Source: Pelecanus crispus
Lineage: Eukaryota; Chordata; Aves; Pelecaniformes; Pelecanidae
Length of the DNA stretch: 64,000 bases
Direction: 5' to 3'
Assembly (NCBI RefSeq): GCF_030463565.1
Contig: NC_134648.1
Span: 47,926,346 to 47,990,345 of the forward strand
The notes under the pieces are model-generated. The model was not told the DNA's origin. It did no database searches and saw only the letters and a list, made by a program, of their open reading frames with translations. Below, piece after piece: positions 11,684-24,094 of the stretch. Every line of letters starts with the position of its first letter. The stretch's first letter is position 1. The position numbers and the translations under genes were made by a program.

Positions 11684-14159
11684 TCTAACCAGTCCGATCT
11701 GGAGAGAGATCAGAAGGTCCAAGAAGCAGCTCTGCTCCAACCAGCTGCTCAGGAAGGTGGCTTTTCAATTACAAAATATATGCTTTTTTATTTTTATTTT
11801 AATTTTATTTTTATTTTTTATTTCTTTTTACTGAACTATCTGAGCACAAATGCAGAGGGTAGGTTAAGTAAAGGGAATTGATGCTGCCTTGAGTAGTTCT
11901 GGCACATGTAATTCTAGACTAGGTGTGGGGGGGAAAGGCTGTACAGTTTATCTAGTTTGGATAAAGGAGTCCTCCCCCATTGTCGTAACTTAAAAAGAAT
12001 TCCTGCTTTTTTTCTGCTCTGAGGCTTACAACTTTGGCTGATTTTAGCAGTGGTGAGCATCATGGTCTACAGGACCAAGGTAGAAGACACCCGGTCTCCC
12101 ACAATCCTGGCATGAATGGGGCTAACTGGAACACACTTAGCTAATCTGAGCTGGGGTAAAGGTCAGTCTGTTTTGATATACACCATCAAATGCAGAAGAT
12201 GCATTGTAAGGCCAAATCATCCTCCGCAAGCCCTGAGGCAGCAGGGTTGTAATGAGAGGTGCTGTTGGCACTGTGAGTTAATTCATAACACATACGTGGA
12301 AGGTCCAGGAAATATCGAGGTCCTTTGGCAACGAACATGATGCCATGTAGTAGTAAGGTCCTTTCCCTTTGTCGGACACTTCTCTCACCAAATTGTACAC
12401 TTTTGCTTAAGCCATTTTTAGTATAAATTTTTTAGTATAAGTACAATTGTAAGAGCTTGCTTCTGGAGGGGGGAGGGTGTTGAGACCAGAGCAAAGGTGG
12501 TACAGGTATCATTTCTATAATCCTGAAAGCCTCCAGAACTCACTGCAGTGAGAACCAGGGGGATGTGTGTGAGGTAACAGGTCTCAGTCAGTCAAAAACC
12601 TTACTGGCATCTCCTTCCCCCTGAGGAGTCATGTTCTGAGGAAGTCATGATGGACACCCCACCATACCCCCAAATGTAGCCTCCACATGGCTGAGCTCAC
12701 CTGGGTACTTCTCAAGCTTAACAAACAACCCCAGGTGCTTGACCAACTGAAGGTGGGCTGAACCCAGTGTTCTACACTCAGTCAGGGGAGCAGCCAGCTG
12801 GGCTTGGGCATCATGTGCTGCATTTGTGGAGGGCTCTGACAGAGTCAAGTACTGGAGCTTTTCTACATGGCACAGCTGCCTTACACATGCTTGGGTGATT
12901 TTACTGGGTTTTTTCCTTTTGCCTGTTCCTCTTTTTTATTTCCCCCCCTTTCATTTCCCTCTCTACTTGCCTCTGTCTTTTCTGGGATGGTGACTCATGG
13001 CTGTTGTTACAGAGACTCCAAGGCAGCAATCAGATCATGGATTACGGGACTGTAGCTTGTAACCCTAACCCCATCAATTCCCATTGCTGCTCACTAGCTC
13101 ATACACAAAGGTAGGAGAATCGCACTAATCTGCTTCTCTGAACACTCATGGGTGGCACAGGCACCAAGCCAATGGCACTTCTGGCCGTAGAGTACCGAGA
13201 ACCTTTCTGGCCGCCTTGGGTACCCACCTGAAATGAAAGACAAGACAGCTTTCAAGAACAGAGTGGAGATCCCACCAGACTCACATCAGATAGGGGCATA
13301 CGGATTCAACTAGGTGCAGCAAGGCAAAGCCTGGTGCTGGAGCAGATGGAGAACTGAATTATCAGTAAGTTACTGGGGAGAAGAGGTGCAGGCATTTGGA
13401 GACTCTTCTCTGAGGTTGCTTTTACAGTCCAGATTCTTGGCTGGAAGTGACACCAGGAGTCCTGTAGAAGAGTTGGCTTTGATCACAGCCAGAGTGCATG
13501 GCCAACTTCAAGAAGGAAGTTTAAAAACATCTAGCAGTAATAGAGTCATTGGGTTGGTGCCTTTTGGTATAAGAATGCCTGAAAATTGTAAAGCTCTGTG
13601 CTTGCTGATCTGTGAATCTCAATGGCACTTGGCATTTTCGCAGCTGTTGCTTGGGATGTAACGCTTTATTACTCATTGTCCTCTGCTTCACACTGACTGG
13701 CTGATCTGCCAAGTTAACGACGGTACCCTTTGCTTTTTAAGGTGTTCATTGAGTGTGTGTATTAAGTGATCTTAGCGCCACAGCCAACAGGACTAACAGG
13801 CAAAAGAGCAGAGTGAGTCTGTTTGGAAAGACAGCCTTAATCCTGCTAAGACTAGAGCGTGTGCTACAGGGAATGTGAAGCTGCCACACTTTGATGCAAG
13901 CGTGAGTAAGAGTCCCATGGGCAGGGAAAGATTTGACTCCAAGCTGAGTGCTTCTGAAGCTGTCTCCATACTGTCTCCATGTCTGTGGCAGTTTTAGCAG
14001 GGTACACGTGTGGTGTTGATTTGGGACCAAGTAGTTGAGAAGCTGTAGCTGCATGAGCTGGGCAAGCCTGCTTGGGGTATACTGGTACTTTTTTGATGAC
14101 TGAAGTTTATGTCATTGCCTTTGTTAGCAGACCTAGCCTGGTACAATTGCCAGTGTTAC
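11684..14159 (+). other. FLVCR2 3' UTR and downstream flank
   Basis: The sequence after the FLVCR2 stop. A T/A-rich tract (11786-11830) follows about 100 nt on. Reading to 14159 I found no canonical AATAAA or ATTAAA on the + strand. TATAAA at 12423 is the nearest weak variant, so the 3' UTR end cannot be placed. No other gene recognised. Confidence 0.5.
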
Positions 14160-17100
14160 CACTGACATCCTAGTTGCAGAACAGACACTGTGAGGCTCAG
14201 GCATGTTTCTGTATATTCCCTGCATCAAAACTGCTTCCATAACGGAAAAAAGACAGGTCATGGTCATAGGAGACTCCCTTCTGAAGGGAACAGAAGGCCA
14301 AATATGCAGACCGGACCCGCTTGTTAGGGAATTCTGCTGCCTCCCTGGGGCCCAGGTTAAAGATGTGAAGAGAAAGCTTCCTACCCTGGTACGGCCCTTG
14401 GATTTCTGTCCATTATTGATTTTTTTTTCAGGTAGGCAGCGATGAAGTTGCAACAAGAAGTCTGAGGGCAATGAAGAGAGACTTCAGGGCCTTGGGATGA
14501 CTGGTTAAGGGATCAGGAGCACAAGTGCTGTTCTCCTCTATCCTTTCAGTTGCAGGGAATGATGAGGGAAGAAACAGGAAGAGCCAGCAGATCAATGTCT
14601 GGCTCCGAGCCTGGTGTCACCAGCAGAATTTTGGGTTTTTTGATCATGGGTCGGCTTACATGACACCAGGCCTGCTGGGGTACACATGTCTCAAAGGAGG
14701 AAAAGGATCTTTGCACAGGAGTTAGCAGGGCTCATTGAAAGAGCTTTAAACTAGATTTGAAGGGGGAAAGGGATAAAACCAGACTTGCTAGAGATAAGCC
14801 TGAAGGCAGCACATCAATGTTTGAGGGATGGTGTGCTAGTGAGGTCCTTTGGTCTGCCATCTCAATGGAGGTGGAGGATGGAGATCCATGCAGCAGCAAA
14901 GATGCAAGGGTTATTGATGTGTTAGAAACCATGGAAGCGCCTGAGAATGGTCATGTAGGAATCGGGCCCTCTCCGCCCCCCCCTTCCTCCCCCCCCCCCC
15001 CCTCCCCAAAGGTGGTGGGATCAATAGCCCAACTGAAGTGTATCTACACCAATGCACACAGCATGGGCAACAAGCAGGAGAAGCTGGAAGCCATTGTACA
15101 GCAGGAAAACTGTGATATAGTTGCAATCACGGAAACATGGTGGGATGACTCACACAACTGGAGTGCTGCAATGGATGGCTATAAACTCTTCAGAAAGGAC
15201 AGGAAAGAAAGGAGAGGCAGTGGGGTAGCCCTGTATGTTAGGGAGTGTTTTGACTGTCTAGGGCTTGATGATAGGGTTGAGTATTTATGGGTGAGAATCA
15301 GGGGGAAGCCCAACAAGGCAGATATGGTGGGAGTCTGTTATAGATCACCCAGCCAGGATGAAGAGGCAGACAAAATGTTCTGTAAGTGGCTGGGGGAAGT
15401 CTCACAATCGCTAGCTCTTGTTCTTGTGGGGGACTACAACTTACCAGATGTCTGCTGGAAATATAATACAGCAGAGAGGAAACAGTCTAGGAGGTTCCGG
15501 GAGTGTGTGGAAGATAACTTCCTGACACAGCTGGTGAGTGAGCAGCTAGGGAAGGCACCCTGCTGGACCTGTTGTTTGTGAACAAAGAAGGACTTGTGGG
15601 TGATGTGATGGTTGGAGGCTGTCTTGGGCATAGCGATCATGAAATGATAGAGTTTTCAATTCTTGGAGAAGTAAGGAGGGGGGTCAGCAGAACAGCCACC
15701 TTGGACTTCCAGAGGGCAGACTTTGGGCTGTTTAAGGGTCTGGTCAACAGAGTTCCTTGGGAGGCAGTCCTGAAGGGCAAAGGAGTTCAGGAAGGCTGGA
15801 CATTCTTCAAGAAGGAAATCTTAAAGATCAGGAGCAGGCCGTCCCCATGTGCGGAAAGATGAGCTGGTGGGGGAGACGAGTGGCCTGGCTGAACAGAGAG
15901 CTTTGGCTGGAACTCAGGAAAAAAAAGAGAGTTTATGGCCTTTGGAAGAAGGGGAAGGCAACTCAGAAGGACTACAAGGATGTTGTGAGGTTATGCAGGG
16001 AGAAAATTAGAAGGGCCAAAGCCCAACTAGAACTTAATCTGGCTACTGCCATAAAAGAAAATAAAAAATGTTTCTATAAATACATTAGCAACAAAAGGGG
16101 GGCTAAAGAAAATCTCCACCCTTTATTGGATGCGGGGGGAAACGGTGACAAAGGATGAGGAAAAGGGTGAGGTACTTAATGCCTTCTTTGCCTCAGTCTT
16201 TAATAGTAAGACCAGTTGTTCTTGGGGTACCCAGCCCCCTGAGCTGGAAGACAGGATGGGGAGCAGAATGGAGCCCCCATAATCTAAGGAGAAATGGTTA
16301 GTGACCTGCTACACCACTTAAGACACAAGTCTATGGGGCCGGATGGGATCCACCCAAGGGTACTGAGGAAGCTGGTGGAAGTGCTCACCAAGCCACTTTC
16401 AATCTTTTATCAGCAGTCCTGGCTAACCAGGGAGGTCCCAGTTGACTGGAGGTTAGCAAATGTGATGCCCATCTACAAGAAGGGCCGTAAGGAGGATCTA
16501 GGGAACTACAGGCCTGTCAGCCTGACCTCCATGCTGGGGAAGGTTATGAAGCAGATCACCTTGAGTGCCATTATGCAGCACGTATAGGAGAACCACGTGA
16601 CCAGGCCCAGTCAGCATGGGTTTATGAAAGACAGGTCCTGCTTGACTGACCTGATCTCCTTCTATGACAAGGTGACCTGTTTAGTGGACGAGGGAAAGGC
16701 TGTGGGTGTCATCTACCTGGACTTTAGTAAAGCCTTTGGCACCATCTCGCACAGTATTCTCCTGGAGAAACTGGCTGCTCATGGCTTGGATGGGTGTGCT
16801 CTTTGCTGGGTAAAAAAACTGGCTGGATGGCTGGGCCCAAAGAGTTGTGGTAAATGGAGTTAAATCCAGTTAGCGGCTGGTCCCAGGTGGTGTTCCCCAG
16901 GGCTCAGTATTGGGGCCAGTTCTGTTTAATATCTTTATCAACGATCTGGACGAGGGAATCGAGTGCACCCTCAGTCAGTTTGCAGATGACACCCAGTTGG
17001 GCAGGAGTCTGCTTGAGGGTGGGAAGGCTCTACAGAGGGATCTGGACAGGCTGGACCGATGGGCCGAGGCCAATTTTATGAGGTTTAACAAGGCCAAGTG

Positions 17101-17849
17101 CTGGGTCCTGCACTTGGGTCACAACAACCCCATGCAATACTACAGGCTTGGGGAAGAGTGGCTGGAAAGCTGCCTGGCCGAAAAGGACCTGGGGGTGTCA
17201 GTTGACAGCCAGCTGAATATGAGTGTGCCCAGGTGGCCAAGAAGGCCAACAGCATCCTGGCTTGTATCAGAAATAGTGCGGCCAGCAGGAGCAGGGAAGT
17301 GATTGTCCCCCTGTACTTGGCACTGGTGAGGCTGCACCTCGAATACTGTGTGCAGTTTTGGGCCCCTCAGTACGAGAAAGACATTGAGGTGCTGGAGCGT
17401 GTCCAGAGAAGGGCAAGGAAGCTGGTGAAGGGTCTGGAGCACAAGTCTTATGAGGAGAGGCTGAGGGAACTGGGGTTGTTTAGCCTGGAGAAGAGGAGGC
17501 TGAGGGGAGACCTTATCGCTCTCTACAACTACCTGAAAGGAGGTTGTAGTGAGGTGGGTGTTGGTCTCAAGTAACTAGTGATAGGACAAGAGGAAATAGC
17601 CTCAAGTTGCGCCAGGGGAGGTTTAGGTTGGATATTAGGAAAAATTTCTTTACCAAAAGGGTTGTCAAGCATTGGAATGGGCTGCCCAGGGAAGTGGTGG
17701 AGTCCCCATCCCTGGAGGTATTTAAAAGATGTGTAGATGTGGCACTTCGGGACATGGTTTTGTGGTGGATTTGGCAGTGTTAGATTAACAGTTGGACTCA
17801 ATGATCTTAAAGGTTTTTTCCAATCTAAACAATTCTATGATTCTATGGC
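14160..17849 (+). mobile_element. CR1 LINE, 3.7 kb, near full length but frame-broken
   Basis: A long CR1 with these parts in order. An ORF1 remnant (about 14203-14500) has VIGDSLLKGTEGQICRPDP, like the SGNH-esterase-type part of CR1 ORF1. The endonuclease (about 15030-15580) has TNAHS, ITETWW and LVLVGDYNLPD, and its last motif SDHEMIEF sits in another frame at about 15632. The reverse transcriptase (about 16290-17570) has HGFMKDRSCLTDL, VIYLDFSKAFGTISH and FADDTQLG. The 3' end is GATCTTAAAGG...ATTCTATGATTCTATG. Frame changes near 15560-15600, 15830, 16150, 16590, 16880 and 17230, plus in-frame stops, make it inactive. The Gly after SKAF replaces the usual Asp. The 5' limit is uncertain. Confidence 0.92.
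14989..15002 (+). repeat. C-rich tract inside the CR1 endonuclease reading frame
   Basis: A 14-C run within a longer C/T tract (about 14970-15007). In the local frame it reads as a proline/serine run just before the endonuclease start. The length is prone to slippage and assembly error. Confidence 0.85.
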
Positions 17850-20800
17850 TGTTGGAAGGAGAAGACTGACACTCAGAGTTAGATGTGAGCTTCCAGAGGA
17901 TGCAGAGCTGTGGAGTTTGTGCAGGCCTCGCACTTCCCACTGAAACTCCATACCATTGGCTGTGCAGCCCTTTTGATGGCAGAGGGTCCTCCCCTGTCTT
18001 GACCCAATCGAGGTGCAGTCCCACAGTGGAAGTAGGCAGCTGGCTTATTGTTTTCTCTGAGGGCCCATCATCCAGAGTATTGGCCTAACAAGGTTAATTC
18101 TTCCTGGTGAAGAAATAGAAATGATCTGATGGAAAACTGTCAAAACCTTTAGCTGGATGTTCAGCTGTTGAGTGGCTCTGGTACAGAGTAGGACTGTGGA
18201 ACAGCCTGATTTCCCAGTGTATTAAGGGATGCAGAAGGGAAAACCCCATATTTTCACAGGGAAAGATCTTCCATTTTCACCTAGTAGTGGCTTCTGGTGG
18301 TGAAATGGAAAGCCTAGAATCTGGCTGAGCTGTTGACTTTGCAGGGCAATGTATAAAGCCATAGCTTCAGTGACAAGAGTCAGTGTTTATCAGCCTTGAC
18401 TCTGCCCTGGAATCACAGCCTCTCAGCAGCTACCTGTCAGAACTTTTGGCCACTGTGTCCACACTGCAGGATGTTTTCACTTCTTCCTGCAGGACCCGCC
18501 TGGTGTTCACAAGCAGTTTGTCTTCTATTGGTGCCCTTATCTGCTTATGGTTATAATTAAACAGATGTTGCAATTAGTAGAACTTGTAGTGGGAACTAAA
18601 TTAGCCTAATGGCACTGTGGATGCCTTGTTCTCTATTAATAAAGCTGTAGCGTGGTTCCAACACTCCTCCCACTTCTGTCTGCCTCAGTTCCCAGAGTGC
18701 CAGCAGGGTTACCTTTCTGTATCTCAGGACACTTGGATCAGACGCCCATTTTACATGATCATGAGTCTCTCTGTGGGCTGCCTTTGTAAGTCCATCTGAA
18801 GCTATTCCAACATTGTGCCTTAAGGTTTCATAATAGTGTCAGTTGATTCAGCATACACTTTATACTCATGTATATGCTATGTACAGCTGGTGCTCATCTG
18901 CTCCTGGTTTCCAGCATCCATGCAAACCTTCCTGCATTGTTTCTTTGCATTATGAAATAAGCATCTTTGCTGATTTTTCCATGGTTTGTTTTGGCTCAGG
19001 AGTGAATTGTTCAAGAAAAGTCTTAGGCAACATTTCTTTGGAAATACTTTTAAGCTGTGTGGGTTTTTAAGAAAGCAGCTATCATACAGAGTGCAGGATT
19101 CCAAAATGGCAGGACTGTCTTTTTGTTCAAACTGGGCTTTGCTAGATTTGATTAGCATGTGTTGAGGGCACTTGAGACTACTTTGTGCCAGTCTTATGTA
19201 GTGGTAGATAAATTGAATTTTTTTTGTGTATGTGTGTGAAGAACCTATCCTTGATAGCAGAGAGTAGGGAGTAAAGTGGTTTCAGACTTTGTCCTGGTTT
19301 TTGAATTGTAATAAAATGACAAACTTTTGTCTGGAGTGTTACGCTACCAGCTGAGCACTGATCAGTGGATGATTTTGGATGACCTGCTCTAGGTGTACAG
19401 CCACAGCAAGGGATTTGTTTAAAACAGGACTGAAGTTCTGTGTCCTTAAACCATGTCCTGGATAAGTCAGGACCCGATCAGGGCCAAGTACATTTTTTCG
19501 CTGGTTGTATGTTTGCCTGGATGAAAAGCTGCATCTGATGGATCTCAGTGGAATACCCAAAAGCATGTTGCTTTTTCCTCCTAAGGCCAGTGTGACTTAG
19601 AGGCTGGCTTAGGGCAATAGGGTGAGCATCCACTCTCAGTAGCTTACTGTGGAGTCCCTTGCAAGCTGTAGCATGCTTACTCTCTAGTGAAATACTGCCA
19701 ATAAAAAAAACCTGCTGGCATTTTGCATAATAGGCACAAACAGTGTGTACCCCATCCCCTGCTTCCCAAACTTCACTGCTCCCTTTCTGTGCTTACTGTG
19801 TGGCAAGCAGCCTTCTCCTCCTATCCCAAAGCCATGGGCAGGCCGTCTGCGTGCCCTTCTCTGGTACTGTGGCTCCCAGCTGTGAGAGCAGCCTTCCTTT
19901 CCCAAGGCGGTGCAGCCCTGCGGGCTAGCTGATCTCCTAAACCTCTGTTCCTGTAGCTCCACAGCAGGTGAGTGGTGTTCAGACCCCAGAGGTGCTTGGG
20001 GAGCCTGTTCAGAGTTGCCAGACTGCTTCCATGATGCATTCTGGTGGGGTTTCCCAAGCCTAAATGCAGCTTTCCCCTTACTCCTATCTCTGTAACTACT
20101 GGTAGGAGTTCCCTCTTTGCACTTCCTGGCTTTTGCTTCCAGGCATCTCTTCGAAGCTTTCCTGATCTCACTCCTCTGCTTTAGGATATTGCTGCCAACC
20201 TCTATAAAACCTTTTCACCTGCAGTTTGTGTAAGAGGCTACTCAAAATGAAACTGTTTCGTATCTCTTGCTTCCATGCTGCCTGGACTTCTTTTGAACTG
20301 CACTGGGGATGTGAACCTCTTTCCCGTGCACCTCTGACTCCTGCTTCAGATGTCAGTCTTGCCCCACAGTGAGTTAACTCAGAGCCCAGGCTGTGGGAGG
20401 CTCCACATTTACCCTTACAAGTCTGCATGTTGTCTTCTGAATCCGTGATAACTGGTGTGTCTCACTGTAAGCAGAGTCTGAACTTGGAGAGGTATCTGAA
20501 ATCCCCTGCGGGAAGGAGATGTCTTGGGTCTAATCCTAACACACCCTGGAAAGGCTCAGCAGAGGAGCTCATCAAGCTCCACCCAGGAAAGCTGAACTGG
20601 AATTGCAAAAGTTTGGCTGTTTCATGCAGCCCAGGGTAGTGTGGTAATTGGGCAGCAGTCTCAGTTGTCCTTGCTTTTCCTCTGGGAAATGAATCTACAG
20701 CTCCCTCCATCTTAAGGGAAGAAATTGTCGGAGGGTTCAAATAATTAGCCTAATTCTTCTATAGGATTTATGCAGAAAAAACCTTGTGTATGTTTGCCTC

Positions 20801-23577
20801 TTATTTCTTATGGCTCTTTAAGGTATGAGTAATGAACTTTGAAGAAGGCCTTATCTGTACCACTCTGTGGAAATATCCCAGCTATAAGTCCAAGCTGGGG
20901 ACAGGGAAGAGGCGGGGCAGATGGTGCCAGCCCTGAATGGGGGGTGGGGATGAAAAGACTTGAAGACAAGCAGAACCAGCAATCTGTCTGGGAGTTGAAG
21001 GGGCCCTCAGACATGCCAGAGTAAGGACAGATGGGAGCTAGTTGCTGTGCTGAGCCTCTTGAGGGTACACAGGATGCAGGTTCTCTCCGGTGCTTGCACA
21101 GATACTGCGCTGCCCCATGGCATGAAGGGGGAATTCCCAGTTCCTTCCCTTGCCCAGGGAACTGGCCCTGCAGCTTCATCACTTTGAGGCTGATCTTATG
21201 TCACAGCGAAATATCTTCAATGAGTGGGCTGTGGGGCTGATACTTGGGCCTGTACAGCTTCTGTGAATTAACTGTGGTCTGAGGACTACAGCAAGTAGCT
21301 TAAGGGAAGTGAGACCCTTGCTCTGCCCTGCTGCCCCAGTGCCCTTTGGGCAGTAGAAGGGTCTGGAGAAGGAGAAGGGAACCAGGTGCACTCTCTGAGG
21401 ATGGTGATTTTTCTTTGGGGATTTCTGCATACTAGCAGGGAGCTGTGAATTAGCTAGCCTCTGGCCAGCTGGTCTCTCTGAAGCCTGCGTCTGGCCACAC
21501 AGGAGCCTAACCATATTGTTTTTCTCTGTCCGACTTGCAGAAGGTGATGCCAGAAGCCTGCACTGATCCCATAGTCCTTGAGGAATCAAAGCTGTGAAAT
21601 GGAGGGGTGGCAGAGCTGGGAGATGCAGCCCCCCTCATTCCCATCTTTGCTACCTACAGTCCTCCTGTTACATGCACACCATGGCAGGGAGGAGCAGCCT
21701 CAGGACAGGAGCCCAGTGAACTGCTTGTGGAGAGTGTGAAAGAACAAAACAAGAAGGGAGTTGTTCTCTTCAGTTATACCTCTGCATCCTGCTGTTTTGG
21801 AGACACTGCTGCTTGGGAGGAAAAGTTGGGGAAAAACCTACTGCTTCCCCCATTGCACCATGTATGCTTGGAAAAGAAAAAGTACACATACTGAGAAAAG
21901 CCGTAGTTCCAGGCTAGCCCTGAGCACATGAGGGTGGCACCCTGCACGTGGCTGTCTCCTCTCACAGGCAAGCTGTGACATGAAATGCAGAAGCTGGATC
22001 ATGCTTACTCTGTGAGCAGCCCTGGAAATGCTTTCAGCTGGCTCTCAGGAAGAGGGATTGCTCTGCCTTGGTGCCTGTGATGCTCTGGTAGATGGTAGAG
22101 GCATCAGCACATCACCAGCAAGTGCAGAGCAGTGCATCTGCCACTGCTGGCGCTGGTTTTATTATGCAGCTGTCCCAGATGAAGCACTCTGTGGATAAAC
22201 CCCTGCTCAGAATTCACTGAGTTTGCCCTGATGTTCCTATATATTAGGAGTAATTGAGAGATACCAATATGCCTCCTTCTACCTGGAGGCAAGGACTAGT
22301 TCTACAGCTTATGTTGAAGCTGCAGCCTAAGCCCAGCTCATCACTACACTAGCAACAGAAGTGAGTCAAACCACAAGCTCCCTGGGCTGAGGACTGTGTC
22401 TTTCTCCTTAATGATAAAGTGCCTTTTGCATGTTTCAACACTACATAAAACTTTTGTGAAGTGTTATATTGAGATAACCAGCCAAGGCTGTGTTGCTCTA
22501 CACAGCCACAGACAGGGTTTTGAGTATGATGGGAATCCAGATTTGCTCCAGTGTGGAAGCTTCCCACTTTATAATAGAGAACAGGAGAAGCTGCCCTCTT
22601 ACCAGCATTTGTGTCTCATAGACGCTGCCCCTCTGTATGCTGCTGTTTATCTTCTAAACAGCTGTAGATCCTTATATCCCTTCTCCTTCCTTTCCAGCAT
22701 CCCTCCACTGGTGGAGACATCAAGTGTCCTTATACTGCTTAAATCATGCAGTTATGCATACATCATTTTTGGGGGGGGGGGGGGGGGAATACAACACACA
22801 AAACCCACAAGCAGGTGAAATAGATAAAAATAGTCCTCTCTGTCATACCATTTTTGACAAAACATCTTTTGGGTGAAATTATACAGTCCTTTGACACATT
22901 AAAAAATTCAAGTCTTATCTTTGATAGTTTGGGATTGAGGAGGGGGATCTAAAATGGCTTTTCAATAGATGTTTTTATATAAAATAAAAACATTTGAAGT
23001 GTACAATGAAACCTTACACATTCATATTAAATGGCTGAAACAGTCTACCTCTGGCTCTTTTAATAGCCTGAAATGTTTGGCAGAAAGGAAAAAATCTTTC
23101 TGCCCGGTATTACTGTTGTGCTCTTCCCTTCTGTGTTTTTCCTCGCTTTCTTCTGTGCATGCACTGTCTTCCCAGCTAGGAGATCCTGCTGGGTCCTTCC
23201 TACCTTCTGTGCACTGCCCATCTGCTTTAGGCATTATTGCATCTAGGTCTAAGCAACCTGTTCCTGTTTTCGCTGTCTTCTGTAGTTACAGCTCACTGCA
23301 AAGGTAGCTTAGTCCTTGCTCATGGATGCATGGTTTCCTGTCACCAGTATGCTGCGTAAACAAGAGCTGTGACAACTCTCTTCATGTGTGTGCATGATGT
23401 GAGCAGTCAGACCTGGAAGTTTGTAGGAAGGAGTCAGTGAAAGGTGGGTTTGCTGTAAAGAAAGATGATTTATCCTGCAACATACAGTAGAAACTGCTGT
23501 TTGCTCTGAGGTTGCACATCCTCTACCCATTGCTGTGTAGCAGACAGACAGACATAGTGTCCTGCAGTTTTCTGTAA
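17850..23577. other. Intergenic region between FLVCR2 and ERG28
   Basis: No recognisable exon, RNA gene or dated repeat apart from a 17-G run at 22771-22787. An AATAAA near 18638 on the + strand is the first canonical poly(A) hexamer I see after FLVCR2 outside the CR1, but 7 kb from its stop. The many short open frames here lack codon or splice support. Confidence 0.5.
22771..22787 (+). repeat. Homopolymer run of 17 G
   Basis: Seventeen consecutive G bases after a T5 run. It could form a quadruplex, or it may be partly an assembly artefact. Confidence 0.9.
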
Positions 23578-24014
23578 TTTATTAGAAATGGCCCCTGAGG
23601 AACACACACATGCAAGTTACACAGCAGTGCCAGGGGCAGCACACATTCTCTCTCTCTGGTCCAAAGTGTTCAGTGCATTCTGGGTAGCTCTACACCTCCT
23701 CCCCACAGGTACACTGGGAGAGAAGTCCTTAGTGCACTGGGCATGCCTGAGACATTCCCTGCTATCCTCCAGGGAGGCAGTCACCAACTGCCCCCGCAAG
23801 CTTTGACACAAACTCCTCTGGGACTTGGTCTTTGTCATCAGTCAGTTAAAATGTTGCCTGGACAAGAAAAAACACTTGGTAATGAAGAATGATGGACAGA
23901 GTCCAACATTGATCCACCAGTGGGACTGGTGTCCTGGAGAAGTTCAGCCGAGCTTTAGTGGAAGTTTGGCAGTGAAGACAGGAGACAACGGTGACCTACA
24001 CAGGGCCCTCAGCC
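23578..24014 (-). terminator. ERG28: ERG28 3' UTR with poly(A) signal
   Basis: On the - strand, AATAAA (TTTATT on the + strand at 23578-23583) lies about 430 nt past the ERG28 stop. It is the first canonical signal I found and a reasonable 3' end. Cleavage would be expected about 15-25 nt further on. Confidence 0.6.
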
Positions 24015-24094
24015 TCAGTTTTTCTTCTTGTTTTTTGACAGTGCTTCTACCTCCAGGTACTGCAGCCCAATCAACATCCCCAAGATAGAGAAAC
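24015..24094 (-). CDS. ERG28: ERG28 coding exon 4 with stop
   Basis: The acceptor ATCACAG ends at 24095. It encodes [20 protein letters not shown] and then KNKKKN, with TGA at 24017-24015. The lysines at -3 and -4 fit ER retrieval of a type with a cytosolic C-terminus. Confidence 0.95.

Noticed and set aside
14757-15581. A 274-codon frame as a host gene
   Set aside because: It has CR1 endonuclease motifs (TNAHS, ITETWW, GDYNLPD) and is followed by CR1 RT parts and a CR1 3' end.
18617-18799. The AATAAA near 18638 as the FLVCR2 transcript end
   Set aside because: It lies about 7 kb past the stop, beyond a 3.7-kb CR1. It is possible but not supported enough to annotate as a terminator.
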